Both the position numbers and the translations under genes were made by a program. This document shows, one piece after another, positions 16,288-26,167 of a DNA stretch of 64,000 nt. The notes under the pieces are model-generated. The model did not search any database. It was not told where the DNA came from and saw only the letters and a program-made list of their open reading frames with translations. This stretch comes from Laterigemmans sp052161645. GTDB lineage: Bacteria > Planctomycetota > Planctomycetia > Pirellulales > Pirellulaceae. The stretch lies in the NCBI GenBank assembly GCA_052161645.1, contig CP197414.1; one strand, given 5' to 3'. Position 1 is the stretch's first letter, and the number at the start of each line of letters is the position of its first letter.

Positions 16288-16600
16288 GGAAACCTCCACA
16301 AATAAGCTAGGTAAAAACGAAAAGGAAAAGACCGTTGAAATCGACCGCCAAATATTGGGTGAATGAAAAGCGCTCGACCTCGCCGGGGCACCACTGGCGA
16401 AAAACCTCCCGCAAGCAAAATAGCTGCCGGGTTGTGGCATCCCCTCACACCTGATGCAAAGAAAGCAGCCGCCAACGAGTCTCGCAGGTCGCGAAACTAT
16501 TTTGCTGCCGCGGTGTTCAATGCACCTACGTCACCCAATGTAGGCCCGATGGAGGTGGGAAGTCAATAGTTTTTGGTGCTATGAGGGCCTTCGTAGTTGG
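16288..16600. other. Gene-free spacer upstream of DUF1559 copy 1
   Basis: 313 bp with no credible gene. It resembles the spacer upstream of the sister gene only in its A-rich stretch just before the start (aaacgaaaaggaaaag), so upstream regulatory sequence was probably only partly duplicated. Confidence 0.45.
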
Positions 16601-18577
16601 CTAAAGGGCGAAATGCCCCCGCTGCTCCAGAAAGAGCGCCGTTCCATCGCGGGGAAGCGGGTGCTCTTCGGACTCGCCTCCTGGCCAATGAATACGAAGT
16701 TTGGCAATTTCCGTACTGGGCCTGATGATTAATTGCTGGGCCGAGGCCGAGAGAAAGCTGCCACCGCCGATAATTTCGCGCGTACTCACGGAAATGCCGT
16801 TTTTATCGAATAATTCTACGCGGACCCCGATGCCGCTGCGGTTGGAATCTAGCCCCACAAAGCGGCATACCGTGCCTCGCTCGACCCCTGCGGCCAGTTC
16901 TGTTTGGTTCCACAGCACCACCGCCGGTTCCAGTAAATGAGAGATCGCCAAGTCAATTCGCCCGTCTCCGTCCAAATCGCCAGCGGCAACTCCTCTACCC
17001 TTCCAAAAATTTTGAAAAAATTCTCCCGCCCCATGAGAAATATCTTGCAAGCGCCCTTTGCCCCTATTGATAAATAGTTGCGCTGGCATCGCAAAGGGCT
17101 CGGGATGCTTCAGCCAATGCCGGTCTTCCACGTGCCCGTTGCTGACGAACAGATCTAGCTGGCCATCCCCGTCGAAGTCTTCCAAAACGGTCCCCCAGCC
17201 GAGTACTTGGCGACTGGGACCAGCCAATCCGCTGCGGCGTGTCACATCGTCAAACCGCAGATCGCCCATGTTGCGGTAAACCGTGTTGGAGTCGCTGTAA
17301 AAGTGCGTCAGGATGAGATCGCTGAAGCCATCTCCGTCGATGTCTCCATGTGCGACTCCCATGCTGGCTTGCGCGTAGCCCGATCGGCTCAACGCCACGC
17401 CACTGGTCAGCCCCTGGTCGTCGTAACGGAGCGTAAAATTGGTCGCCGTGGTCGCGTTCTTCGGTTGCGCGGTGGCAACTAGCAACCCATTGGCTTGGCC
17501 GTCGTTGGCGACGAAAATTTCCGGCAAACCGTGGTTGTCAAAGTTGGCGATCACCACGCCAAGGGCTTTGTTTTCCTGGCCTCGCAAGCCGGCCGCTTCG
17601 CTCTGGTCAAGAAAGCCTCCCTGACCGTCGTTGAGCAACAGCACGTCATCGACTCCCGCATATTTCGATGGCGGGCACTGTGTGTAACCACTGGGCGAGT
17701 CGCTCGCCGGACAGAGCAGGGGATTCTCCAGCGAATCGACAAGGTAGTTCGCTACGTACAGGTCGAGGTGGCCATCGAGATTGACGTCGGCAAACGCGCA
17801 ACTGGTGCTCCAACTGCTGACGTTCGCTCCCGCCCTCTCGGTAACGTCGCTGAAGGTGCCGTCGCCATTGTTGCGCCACAGCTGATTGTCACCAAAGCTC
17901 GTAATGTAAAGGTCATCGAATCCATCCCCATCAATGTCTCCCACCGCACAGCCTTGGCCGAGCCCCGTTTGCTGGATGCAACTTTGCGAGGTGATCTCGG
18001 CAAAACGCATGGCTCCCAAGTTGCGAAATAGTTTGCCGCCAGTTTGCCGGTCGCTGGCAGGTGTTGCCGGGGCAGCTAGGGGGGCCTCGCCAGCGCCCGC
18101 CGGTACGGGGAGCCTGCAGCCATCGGTGAACATCAGATCGAGCAAGCCGTCCGAGTCGATATCGATCATGGCCACGCCCCCACCGGTCGATTCAAAAATC
18201 CGGCAGTGGCCGCGAATATCCTCGTAGCGGCGAAAGTCGAGCCCCCGCTCGGCGCCCACGATTGCAAACGAGATCGGGCTGGGAGGGGCCGCTGGTTGGC
18301 TGGCTGGCCCCGATGTGGTTTCGCCCGATGCTGTTTGGCCCGATGCTGTTTGGCCCAGCGACAATGGTGGCGTTTTTTGCTCGGGCTCAAGTGGTGCAGA
18401 CGCGGCCGCTGCCGGTTCGGGGTTCGGCTCCGCGGGCCGATTCGCATCGCGTCGGCAACCAAGTTGCAGCGACAGCAGACTCAGCGCGATCAGGGTGGAC
18501 GCGATGAGATCTAAAGCGGCCGCCCGATAATTGCGGCTCGGTTGTGAACTATCGCTCACGATCTGACTTTTGCGCAT
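16601..18577 (-). CDS. FG-GAP (VCBS) / ASPIC-UnbV lipoprotein, CRTAC-type
   Basis: 658 residues from the ATG at 18577, which has GGGGAG five bases upstream; this SD decides the start over one 12 codons further up. A lipobox is seen in LIALSLLSLQLGC, followed by a Pro/Ala/Ser linker with three in-frame 15-bp repeats (GQTASGQTASGETTSG). The rest is FG-GAP repeats (DIDSDGLLDLMFTDG, DIDGDGFDDLYITSFG, DVNLDGHLDLYVANYL) and a C-terminal UnbV domain (TREIIGGGSFLSASAQ). Unlike the two genes at 6.2-12.4 kb it has no TPR half. Instead, a separate TPR protein gene lies just upstream. That suggests the TPR and FG-GAP modules act together and were split or fused in evolution (inference). Confidence 0.85.
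   Translation of the reverse strand: MRKSQIVSDSSQPSRNYRAAALDLIASTLIALSLLSLQLGCRRDANRPAEPNPEPAAAASAPLEPEQKTPPLSLGQTASGQTASGETTSGPASQPAAPPSPISFAIVGAERGLDFRRYEDIRGHCRIFESTGGGVAMIDIDSDGLLDLMFTDGCRLPVPAGAGEAPLAAPATPASDRQTGGKLFRNLGAMRFAEITSQSCIQQTGLGQGCAVGDIDGDGFDDLYITSFGDNQLWRNNGDGTFSDVTERAGANVSSWSTSCAFADVNLDGHLDLYVANYLVDSLENPLLCPASDSPSGYTQCPPSKYAGVDDVLLLNDGQGGFLDQSEAAGLRGQENKALGVVIANFDNHGLPEIFVANDGQANGLLVATAQPKNATTATNFTLRYDDQGLTSGVALSRSGYAQASMGVAHGDIDGDGFSDLILTHFYSDSNTVYRNMGDLRFDDVTRRSGLAGPSRQVLGWGTVLEDFDGDGQLDLFVSNGHVEDRHWLKHPEPFAMPAQLFINRGKGRLQDISHGAGEFFQNFWKGRGVAAGDLDGDGRIDLAISHLLEPAVVLWNQTELAAGVERGTVCRFVGLDSNRSGIGVRVELFDKNGISVSTREIIGGGSFLSASAQQLIIRPSTEIAKLRIHWPGGESEEHPLPRDGTALFLEQRGHFAL
18310..18354. 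repeat. In-frame 15-bp tandem repeats in the lipoprotein linker
   Basis: Three 15-bp units (ccgatgtggtttcgc, then ccgatgctgtttggc twice) encode the GQTAS/GETTS repeats directly after the lipid anchor. Confidence 0.85.
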
Positions 18578-18652
18578 CACTGCTCCCCAGGGTAAATCGC
18601 TCGCTAGATTCAAAGATTTCGCGGTGGCCGTTTCTTATCGGCCTACTGCATG

Positions 18653-19921
18653 TTACTGCTGCAGAGCCGCTTGTTGTTCGCGTAAAGCCTTCGCGTGCAC
18701 GGCGAACATTTCCGCAGCGGGGGCAAATTCAATTTGCTGGCATTTTTCAACAAGTTCATCGAGTGCCTTAATCGCGTCGCCCTGGACGTTGGTGAGGTTG
18801 ACGCGAATTTCGGCCAGCGTGGCGGCGCGTTCCAAAGCGGCGCGTTGCCGCTCTTCGTCTCCAACACGTCCCCAAGCGGCCGCCAGTGCCATTTGGGCGG
18901 GCGGATTTGTGGGATCACGAGCTAGCAGATTCTGAAAATGATTGATCGCATCCTGGTGCCGGTCGGCCAGCACGGCCGCTTCGCCCCGCATCCGCGTCAG
19001 CAACCACGGTTCGCTATCTTGGTAGCCGGGAAGTTCTGCGGCGAGCTGCTCGAAGGGCTCAATTTCGTTCGCTTCCCAGTAGGCTTCCAGCAAGCCAGCC
19101 AGCACCGCGCGATTTTCGGGTTCCTCACCTTTTAATGCCTGCCACATGGCAATCGCCTCGTCATAGGCACCTTCCAGCGTCAGATAGCGGGCCCGGGCGA
19201 TCCGCAGTTTGACGCTGGTGGGATCTTCCCGCAGCGCCGCTTGAATCGTTTCCCGCCCCGCAGTTGAGTTGAGGATCAACAAATTGGGAAAGAAAAGGTG
19301 CTTGCTGTCGCGAATGTCAGCCAATCCGGCACGATGAACTTCAATCAGCAAATCGGCTCGCTCTTCCAAGCGAATCTCCAGCGAGAGGAGATATTCCAGC
19401 CGCTTGAAGGCATCCAGCAAATGCGGCAGATTGACCGTCTCGGCCTGCTTCATCACTTGCCAGTACTCCCGTAAATTGCGTTCGGCCGCTTCCAAGCGAT
19501 GTAGTTGAATCAGCGCCGCGCCAGCTTGCAGCCGAGCCGGTAAGCCATACTTGGGGTGGTTGGTAGGGATCGCGTCAAACCAGCGGACCGCCGCTTCCAA
19601 TTGTTCTTCGTTGACCGCCAGCTCACCAGCCATCGAGTAGGTGTCGAGGCGGTTGGGTTCCTGTCCCGGATAGAAATTGCGGAACATCCGCGCCGCGCGG
19701 TCGTACTGGGCCTGCGTAACACCAGCTGGTAATCCGTCAGCAGCCCCCGCTCCCGCCGCTTTGCCGTCCGCCTTTTCCTGGCTGGACGCCACGTTCGCGT
19801 CGTCGTTGGTGGTGCCACCGGAGTCGCCGTCCAGAATGTCGGGACCCGCCAGCGCTAGCCAACCACCACCGCTCACGAGTACCAGCACGCCTAAAATTGC
19901 GATTACTTTCCAACCCGCCAT
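18653..19921 (-). CDS. Membrane-anchored TPR protein
   Basis: About 422 residues from the ATG at 19921; a GTG at 19951 would add ten residues. A single hydrophobic segment near the N-terminus (VIAILGVLVLVSGGGWLALA) is followed by an acidic, Ala/Gly-rich linker. The remainder is a solenoid of TPR-like helix pairs (for example LQAGAALIQLHRLEAAERNL, AYDEAIAMWQALKGEEPENR and HQDAINHFQNLLARDPTNPP). TPR arrays bind partner proteins. The 75-bp gap to the FG-GAP lipoprotein on the same strand suggests one transcript and a physical partnership. The two paralogous FG-GAP proteins further down carry their TPR part fused. The likely location is the outer face of the inner membrane. Confidence 0.8.
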   Translation of the reverse strand: MAGWKVIAILGVLVLVSGGGWLALAGPDILDGDSGGTTNDDANVASSQEKADGKAAGAGAADGLPAGVTQAQYDRAARMFRNFYPGQEPNRLDTYSMAGELAVNEEQLEAAVRWFDAIPTNHPKYGLPARLQAGAALIQLHRLEAAERNLREYWQVMKQAETVNLPHLLDAFKRLEYLLSLEIRLEERADLLIEVHRAGLADIRDSKHLFFPNLLILNSTAGRETIQAALREDPTSVKLRIARARYLTLEGAYDEAIAMWQALKGEEPENRAVLAGLLEAYWEANEIEPFEQLAAELPGYQDSEPWLLTRMRGEAAVLADRHQDAINHFQNLLARDPTNPPAQMALAAAWGRVGDEERQRAALERAATLAEIRVNLTNVQGDAIKALDELVEKCQQIEFAPAAEMFAVHAKALREQQAALQQ

Positions 19922-20104
19922 GCATTTCGCCTTCACTGATTTTCCGCCCACGTCGTCGGTGTGAAATCAACTTGTCTCATCACCGAACTTCCTTCCAGCA
20001 TAGCAGCCGCGACCGCAGAAAAAAGCAAACAGCCCGGCAAACGGCTGCGACGATTCGCTTCCCCGATCTCACTTGTTGCGGGCAAACTTGATTGTTGCGA
20101 GCCC

Positions 20105-21409
20105 TTACTTACTGCGGGCCCGCCAGACGGTTCCCTGGGGATATTCGTAATCTACCAGCGACTGGTCGGTCATCGTGATGCTGTAGCCGGGCATCGTGGG
20201 CAAGCGGTAACGGGCCTGTTCGACTCGCAAGTGATCGACAAAATGCTCATGCAAGTGATCGGAGAATTCGACTACCACATTTTCCAGCGAGGGAGAGATG
20301 GCGATGTAGTTGAACGCCGAGAGGTGTTGCACGTAGTTGCAGAGGCCGACACCTCCGGCGTGCGGGCAGACGGGCACTTGAAACTTTGCCGCCAGTAACA
20401 TGATCGCCAGCAACTCGTTGACACCTCCCACCCGGCAAGAGTCGATTTGGCAAAAATGCATGGCTTCGGCTTGCATAAATTGCTTGAACAAAATCCGATT
20501 GGCGATGCATTCACCCGTGGCCACTTTGATGGGGGCAATCGCTTGGGCAATCCGCGCGTGTCCCAGCACGTCATCGGGCGAAGTCGGTTCTTCAATCCAG
20601 ACGGGATTGAATTGCTTGAGCACATCCATCTGGCGAATCGCCTCGTCGACGTCCCAAACTTGGTTGGCATCCATCATTAAATGGCAGTCATCGCCGATCT
20701 CTTCGCGAATGATTCGGGCCCGATGCAGATCGTCCTGCAGGTCCGCGCCAACTTTCATTTTGAACCACTGAAAGCCCTCGCGGAGATACTTTTGGCAGAG
20801 TTCCCGCCGATAGTCGTCGGGATAGCCCATCCAGCCCGCGCTCGATGTGTAACTGGGCAAACCGATTTCCAGCAGCTCCGCCTCGCGCTGGCTTTTGGTC
20901 GCTTCGTTGTCGCGCAAGATCTCCAGCGCTTCCTCGGGTCGCAAGGCGTCGGTGATGTGATGAAAATCAATCGAGCGAACGATTTGCTCGGGGGACATGT
21001 CGGCCAGTAACTTCCAAACCGGCTTTCCCTGTTGTTTGGCGTAGAGATCCCAAATGGCGTTGATGATCGCCGCCACCGACATGTGAATCAGCCCCCGCTC
21101 GGGGCCCAACCAGCGGAGCTGTGAATCGTTGCAGATCTCTCGCCAGTAGGTGCCAAAATTGTCGGTGATCTCTTCCAAGTCGCGACCTTCGACGAATTTT
21201 TTCAACGTCTCGATCACCGCCACGCACAATTCGGTGCCGCGTCCCAGCGTAAAAGTGATCCCGTGCCCCTCCAGCCCGGCCACGTCCGTCTCCAGTGCGA
21301 CATAAGCGCACGAGTAGTCGGGATCCTTGTGAATGGCATCGGAGCCATGCAGTTTGTCGGAAGTGGGAAAGCGAATGTCGCGGACCGTTAATCGTTCAAT
21401 GCGTGTCAT
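20105..21409 (-). CDS. L-fuconate dehydratase (enolase superfamily)
   Basis: 434 residues from the ATG at 21409 (MTRIERLTVRDIRF); the open frame extends upstream with an unlike, Cys/Arg-rich stretch. It shows the catalytic set of the mandelate-racemase/fuconate-dehydratase group: KMK at 217-219, D247 (MMDANQVWD), E273/E274 (WIEEPTSPDD), E300 (ATGECIANR) and H350 (CPHAGGVGL). These numbers nearly coincide with those of characterised L-fuconate dehydratases, as does the total length. The enzyme removes water from L-fuconate to give 2-keto-3-deoxy-L-fuconate in non-phosphorylative fucose breakdown, in the cytosol. Other fucose genes are not adjacent. Fucose use fits an organism that carries sulfatases and feeds on algal polysaccharides. 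Confidence 0.88.
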   Translation of the reverse strand: MTRIERLTVRDIRFPTSDKLHGSDAIHKDPDYSCAYVALETDVAGLEGHGITFTLGRGTELCVAVIETLKKFVEGRDLEEITDNFGTYWREICNDSQLRWLGPERGLIHMSVAAIINAIWDLYAKQQGKPVWKLLADMSPEQIVRSIDFHHITDALRPEEALEILRDNEATKSQREAELLEIGLPSYTSSAGWMGYPDDYRRELCQKYLREGFQWFKMKVGADLQDDLHRARIIREEIGDDCHLMMDANQVWDVDEAIRQMDVLKQFNPVWIEEPTSPDDVLGHARIAQAIAPIKVATGECIANRILFKQFMQAEAMHFCQIDSCRVGGVNELLAIMLLAAKFQVPVCPHAGGVGLCNYVQHLSAFNYIAISPSLENVVVEFSDHLHEHFVDHLRVEQARYRLPTMPGYSITMTDQSLVDYEYPQGTVWRARSK

Positions 21410-21714
21410 CGGTGGGGAACAGCTGTGGGGGAGGGGACTGCGGCTCTCAGCGGATCTGCCGATTGTCGCCCGAGACCTGCCGCATCCGCAAGTATGCCTG
21501 CGACCCTCCTGCATCTTCGGGAGCAAGAAATCTCCGAGAGCAAAAAAACGAGTGCGAGTGCAAAGCGGCCGCGCACGGTGGAATAGGCATCCTTGCCTGT
21601 AAAGAAAGTACTTAACCTGTAAATAAAGCAGCTACTCTGTCTCCAAGTAAACAACCGTGCTCGTACTCGCAAAGGAGTGGACTGGCCCCACGAGCGAACA
21701 CTGGCTTGCTCGCC
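21410..21714. other. Gene-free spacer between fuconate dehydratase and the membrane protein gene
   Basis: 305 bp. No credible gene or RNA. A short internal duplication is visible (cctgtaaagaaagtacttaa and cctgtaaataaag near 21596-21628). Confidence 0.45.
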
Positions 21715-23637
21715 TCATTCGGCACTCCCACCTGCTGCTGAGCTGGAAGTTGCCGTCGGGTTGGTCATCCGATAAACCACGATCGCTGCATCGTCTCCTG
21801 CGGGCTCATCTGGCGCTGGCTCCTCGTTGGTTCCCTGCACTCGCGTAAAAACAACGTGGCCAATCTGTCGTGACTCGCCCCAATCCACGGGGAATCGTCT
21901 CAAATCCACCACGATCCATCTTGCTCCCTCGTGCCACAAGCGATTGGCAACCCCGGCGGTAACGCCAGTTTTCCAAACCGTGTCGCGGAGCTGGAAATAG
22001 ACCTCAGGAAAGAAACCCGAGTAGCCATTGACTAGCGGGACGCCATGCTCGCTGGAGAGCAGCATCCAATCGGTGGTGATCTCGAATTCTCCCACGTGGT
22101 CGCCGGCGGCCATCGGCAAGCAGAGTGCTCCCACGCGCTGGGCAGGATGCTGTTGCCGGTAGATTTTGTGTTCTTCGGCAAGCTGGTCAATCCACGAGTG
22201 TTGATCAGCGAATTGGGCCGTGGCCTGCGTCACCACTCCCAAGCCGATGCGGGGTGGCCAAGGGTCCAGTGTCGCCCACAGCCCACAAACAGCCAGCCCA
22301 ACAGTCCCCAGGCCACGGTATCTTAATCGTGGGAATGCATGGCGGTTGGCGGTCAGTCGATCGAGCCCCAAATCGATCGCTTGGGCGGCCAACAGCACGC
22401 TGCCGATTTGCACAAAGTAGGCAAAGCGAAAGACGTTGCGAACTTGTGCGAACCCCGGCACATACTCGGCGATTAACCACCAAGGCTCCCAACCGAAAAT
22501 GTTTAATCGTGCCCCCAGCGATAGCACTAAAGCGGTTGTGCCCACGCTGCCGATCACCATCGTCCATCGTCGCCGCGGTGCGATCCACAAACCGCCGACC
22601 AGCCCGATTGCGGCTAACCCCAGCTTTGCCCAACCAGGCGAAAGATACCAACCGTCGCGCGCCCAGTCGCTGCCCCATTTTGCATAGGAACGTCCGTAGA
22701 CCGCCAAATAATCGCCCAGCGGCAATGAAAGTTGGCGGATGGTGGATTCAGGTCGTGAGACGTTATCGGCGGGCATCGCTCGCAAGTGATAAACCAGCGA
22801 ACCGCACAGCAGGCCCACGACCACTGCCGAGACACCTAACATCGATCCGCCGCGATAGATTTGCAGCGTCGCCTTTCGCTCCGCTGACTCCTCAGCAAAC
22901 AATCGAGGAGCACTCAGCATGGCGGCGGCCAACAGGGGAATCGCAATTACTAGCAACAGTGCCAGAAACAATCCATGATGTGCGCACAGCATCATCGAGA
23001 TTGAAAACGCCAGCCCCAGCGACACGCCGCGACCAACTAGCAACTTCCAACTCACTTTTTGTTTGCTGTCGATGGTTAACGTGACTTGATATAACGCGGT
23101 CCAAGTCCACAGCAGGCCCCAGATCGGTACCAATTGCTGGACACCAATCTGCCAATGCGCGATCGGTAGTAGCAACATCGCCGCGCCGCCCCCCGTCGCC
23201 ACGGCTGGTCGCATGCCGGCGACCAGTAGCATCCAACGCCCCAGCATGCCGTTGAGAAGCAGGGAGATGAGCAAATACAGGTTCGCCGCCAGAAACACCG
23301 AACCGCCAAACCACATCACCGGAGCCATCAGTATCAGTAATGGCTGGGGTTCTGAGAGTGCCAACGTATTGGTCGCTGGAAAGAAAATCGGCGCGTCCCA
23401 GTAATTCTCTAGTCCACGGTTCAAGCGGTCGACGTTCCACCACAGGGTCCAAGCGTTAAACAGCGGCACAGTCCGTGCTATTTCAGTCCCCACGACCAGT
23501 CGCGAGCCGAGCTGGCTGGCGAGCGGCCAAGTGCTGACAATTGCCAGCAAGATATACATGACCAAACTGACTACATTTGCTCGCCAGCTTTGATCGCTAG
23601 TTTGAGGTTTTTCCGCTGCGGAGCTATCTGCCGTCAT
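21715..23637 (-). CDS. Polytopic membrane protein, GT-C glycosyltransferase-like (YfhO-like)
   Basis: 640 residues from the ATG at 23637; a TTG at 23667 would add ten. After a charged N-terminus there are about ten hydrophobic segments: VVSLVMYILLAIVSTWPLAS, PLLILMAPVMWFGGSVFLAA, MLLPIAHWQIGVQQLVPIWG, LALLLVIAIPLLAAAML, and others up to about residue 430. A soluble C-terminal domain of ~200 residues follows. The first loop (FNAWTLWWNVDRLNRGLENYWDAPIFFPATN) resembles that of bacterial GT-C fold transferases and YfhO-like proteins, which move sugars from polyprenyl-phosphate donors. That assignment is inferred from layout, not from clear catalytic motifs. It has no obvious operon partners. Confidence 0.65.
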   Translation of the reverse strand: MTADSSAAEKPQTSDQSWRANVVSLVMYILLAIVSTWPLASQLGSRLVVGTEIARTVPLFNAWTLWWNVDRLNRGLENYWDAPIFFPATNTLALSEPQPLLILMAPVMWFGGSVFLAANLYLLISLLLNGMLGRWMLLVAGMRPAVATGGGAAMLLLPIAHWQIGVQQLVPIWGLLWTWTALYQVTLTIDSKQKVSWKLLVGRGVSLGLAFSISMMLCAHHGLFLALLLVIAIPLLAAAMLSAPRLFAEESAERKATLQIYRGGSMLGVSAVVVGLLCGSLVYHLRAMPADNVSRPESTIRQLSLPLGDYLAVYGRSYAKWGSDWARDGWYLSPGWAKLGLAAIGLVGGLWIAPRRRWTMVIGSVGTTALVLSLGARLNIFGWEPWWLIAEYVPGFAQVRNVFRFAYFVQIGSVLLAAQAIDLGLDRLTANRHAFPRLRYRGLGTVGLAVCGLWATLDPWPPRIGLGVVTQATAQFADQHSWIDQLAEEHKIYRQQHPAQRVGALCLPMAAGDHVGEFEITTDWMLLSSEHGVPLVNGYSGFFPEVYFQLRDTVWKTGVTAGVANRLWHEGARWIVVDLRRFPVDWGESRQIGHVVFTRVQGTNEEPAPDEPAGDDAAIVVYRMTNPTATSSSAAGGSAE

Positions 23638-23758
23638 CGTTGTCGCTTTTTTGCCACCGGTCGCCAATTTAGGTTTTGGCCGGTTTGTTTACGTGTACAA
23701 TATAGTGCTAGCGTCACTAAGAATTCGTCCCTTCAGTTCCTCCCGCTGCTAGCTCGCC

Positions 23759-26167
23759 ATGCTTTGTGTTTGCAATTCAACACGACACCCAGCCGCGGTC
23801 GCCCAGTTGCCGAAGCTGCCATGTTTCGTCGTTGCGTTCATCGTTTTGAGCGGCATCTGCAATCGGTTACCAGCCGACGACGCGATTGATTTTAACCGAG
23901 ATATCCGTCCGCTGCTCTCCGACCGCTGTTTTGCTTGCCATGGTCCCGACGCCGAACACCGCAAAGCAGATTTTCGCATCGATGATCCCGAGGCGGCAAC
24001 GGATTGGGCCATTGTTCCCGGTGACGCCGCCGCCAGCGAAGTCATTGCCCGTATTACTAGCGACGACGCCGATCTGGTGATGCCTCCGCCCGAACTGAAT
24101 AAACCGCTCACTGAGCAAGAAATTGATTTGCTCAACCGCTGGATCGATGCCGGTGCTGAGTACGCCCCGCATTGGGCCTATGTCGATCCTGTTTGGCAAT
24201 CACCACCGACCGTGACAAACACGGCGTGGGTAAGGAATAACCTCGATCCATTCATCTTGTCACGTCTCGAAGCGGAGGGTTTGCAACCTTCTCCGCCCGC
24301 CGCGCCGGCCCAGTTGGTGCGCCGCTTGGCTTTCGATCTGACTGGTCTTCCCCCCACGCCGGAGATGGTTCGCAATTTTGTCGCCGACCCCAGCGATCAA
24401 GCGTATGAAGCCCTGGTGGATCAATTGCTATCCAGCGAGCGTTATGGTGAGCGGTTGGCTGTCGTCTGGCTCGACCTAGTTCGTTACGCGGACACGGTTG
24501 GCTATCACGGCGATCAAGACCACTCCATCGCACCTTATCGTGACTGGGTGATCGACGCGCTTAATCAGAACATGCCATTTGATCAGTTTACCCGCGAGCA
24601 ACTCGCCGGTGATTTGCTGCCCAGCCCGACAATCGATCAACAAATTGCCACCGGTTACAACCGCCTGCTACAGACGTCTCATGAAGGGGGCGTGCAACCA
24701 AAAGAATATCTGGCAATCTACTCAGCCGATCGCGTTCGTAACGTATCGGAAGTTTGGCTCGGTGGCACTCTGGGATGCGCGCAATGCCATGATCATAAGT
24801 ATGATCCCTTCTCCGCCAAAGACTTTTATGCAATGGCTGCCTTCTTTGCGGATATCGATGAAGCCAGGCATTTCAAGGAAGGATCCAACGCGTTGCCCAC
24901 CAAACGCCCGCCTGAGATTGAGGTGTTGCGCCCCAGCCAACGTCGCCAGCTAGCGGAACTCCAGGCACAGCTAGCCACCGCCCTGGAGCAGCAGCAAACT
25001 GAACCGCAAATTGCCGACATCGAGCAAGCGATTGAGGAAATCCGCGGCACGGCTCGAACAACCATGATCACGAAAAGTGTCGAGCCGCGGCCGATTCGGT
25101 TGTTACCCCGCGGTAATTGGCTGGACGATTCGGGGCCGCTGATGGATCCGCAAGTGCCGGAATTTCTCGGGCGAGATTTGTCGACAGATGCGCGGCCCAC
25201 TCGCCTCGACTTGGCGAATTGGTTGGTCGATGTCGAGCAGGGCGTCGGTGGCTTAACTGCTCGCGTGATGGCGAATCGTTTGTGGGCCATGTTGATGGGC
25301 ACGGGCATCAGTCCCTCCTTGGGCGATTTTGGTGGCCAAGGTCAACCGCCATCCCACCCCCAGTTGTTAGATAATTTGGCCGTGGAGTTTTATCGCAATG
25401 GCTGGGACTTCAAGCATCTCATTCGCTTGATCGTGCTCAGTCAGACTTATCGCCAAAGTTCTCATTGTGATCAAGAGCTGCGTTCGCTTGACCCGAATAA
25501 CACTCTGTTTGCCCGTCAGCATCGTAAACGGCTGCCCGCGGAAATGATTCGTGATAATGCATTGGCGGTCGGTAATCTATTGGTGCTAACAACGGGCGGG
25601 GTCAGCGCTCGGCCTTATCAACCGGCTGGCTATTATCGACACTTGAACTTTCCTCCGCGATCTTATCAAGCCGATCAGAATGCCAATCAATATCGCCGCG
25701 GCGTATTCGTGCATTGGCAGCGTCAGTTCTTGCATCCGATGCTGCGGGCTTTCGATGCGCCATCTCGCGAGGAATGCACCGCTCAGCGGGCCCAATCAAA
25801 TACGCCGCTGGCCGCGCTGGTGCTGCTCAATGATCCCACGTTTGTCGAAGCGGCTCGCGGGTTGGCTTGGCGGTTGCTCAGCGACGATGCATTAACCTCA
25901 GATGAACGACGACTTGAGCAAGCGATGATGTTGGCAGTGTCCCGCACGCCTGATGAATTTGAACAGACAACTTTGTTGCAGTCACTCGATTATCATCGCC
26001 AGCAATTTGCCGATGATCCAGAGCGAGCGGAAAAGTTGCTCAGCGTCGGGCTTGCCGCTGACACCCGTGCTGTCGAGACGGCGTCATTTGACAAGCTTGA
26101 ACTAGCCGCCTGGAGCGAGCTGGCCCGCACTATTTTGAATCTCAGTGAAGGTATCGTGAGACCATGA
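23759..26167 (+). CDS. PSD1-type planctomycete cytochrome c (DUF1549/DUF1553) protein
   Basis: 802 residues with an N-terminal signal sequence (FVVAFIVLSGICNRLPA). The planctomycete cytochrome-C-like domain follows, with the motif CFACHG (C57, C60, H61). Next is DUF1549 (RLAFDLTGLPPTPEMVRNFV, ERLAVVWLDLVRYADTVGY, and the second Cys cluster CAQCHDHKYDPF). Last is DUF1553 (RLDLANWLV, PSHPQLLDNLAVEFYRNGWD, LSQTYRQSS). These are the textbook parts of Rhodopirellula-type PSD1 proteins, exported and probably haem-binding. Its TGA overlaps the ATG of the DUF1501 gene (ATGA), the usual pairing of these families. The process they serve is not known, but they often accompany sulfatases. Confidence 0.93.
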   Translation: MLCVCNSTRHPAAVAQLPKLPCFVVAFIVLSGICNRLPADDAIDFNRDIRPLLSDRCFACHGPDAEHRKADFRIDDPEAATDWAIVPGDAAASEVIARITSDDADLVMPPPELNKPLTEQEIDLLNRWIDAGAEYAPHWAYVDPVWQSPPTVTNTAWVRNNLDPFILSRLEAEGLQPSPPAAPAQLVRRLAFDLTGLPPTPEMVRNFVADPSDQAYEALVDQLLSSERYGERLAVVWLDLVRYADTVGYHGDQDHSIAPYRDWVIDALNQNMPFDQFTREQLAGDLLPSPTIDQQIATGYNRLLQTSHEGGVQPKEYLAIYSADRVRNVSEVWLGGTLGCAQCHDHKYDPFSAKDFYAMAAFFADIDEARHFKEGSNALPTKRPPEIEVLRPSQRRQLAELQAQLATALEQQQTEPQIADIEQAIEEIRGTARTTMITKSVEPRPIRLLPRGNWLDDSGPLMDPQVPEFLGRDLSTDARPTRLDLANWLVDVEQGVGGLTARVMANRLWAMLMGTGISPSLGDFGGQGQPPSHPQLLDNLAVEFYRNGWDFKHLIRLIVLSQTYRQSSHCDQELRSLDPNNTLFARQHRKRLPAEMIRDNALAVGNLLVLTTGGVSARPYQPAGYYRHLNFPPRSYQADQNANQYRRGVFVHWQRQFLHPMLRAFDAPSREECTAQRAQSNTPLAALVLLNDPTFVEAARGLAWRLLSDDALTSDERRLEQAMMLAVSRTPDEFEQTTLLQSLDYHRQQFADDPERAEKLLSVGLAADTRAVETASFDKLELAAWSELARTILNLSEGIVRP

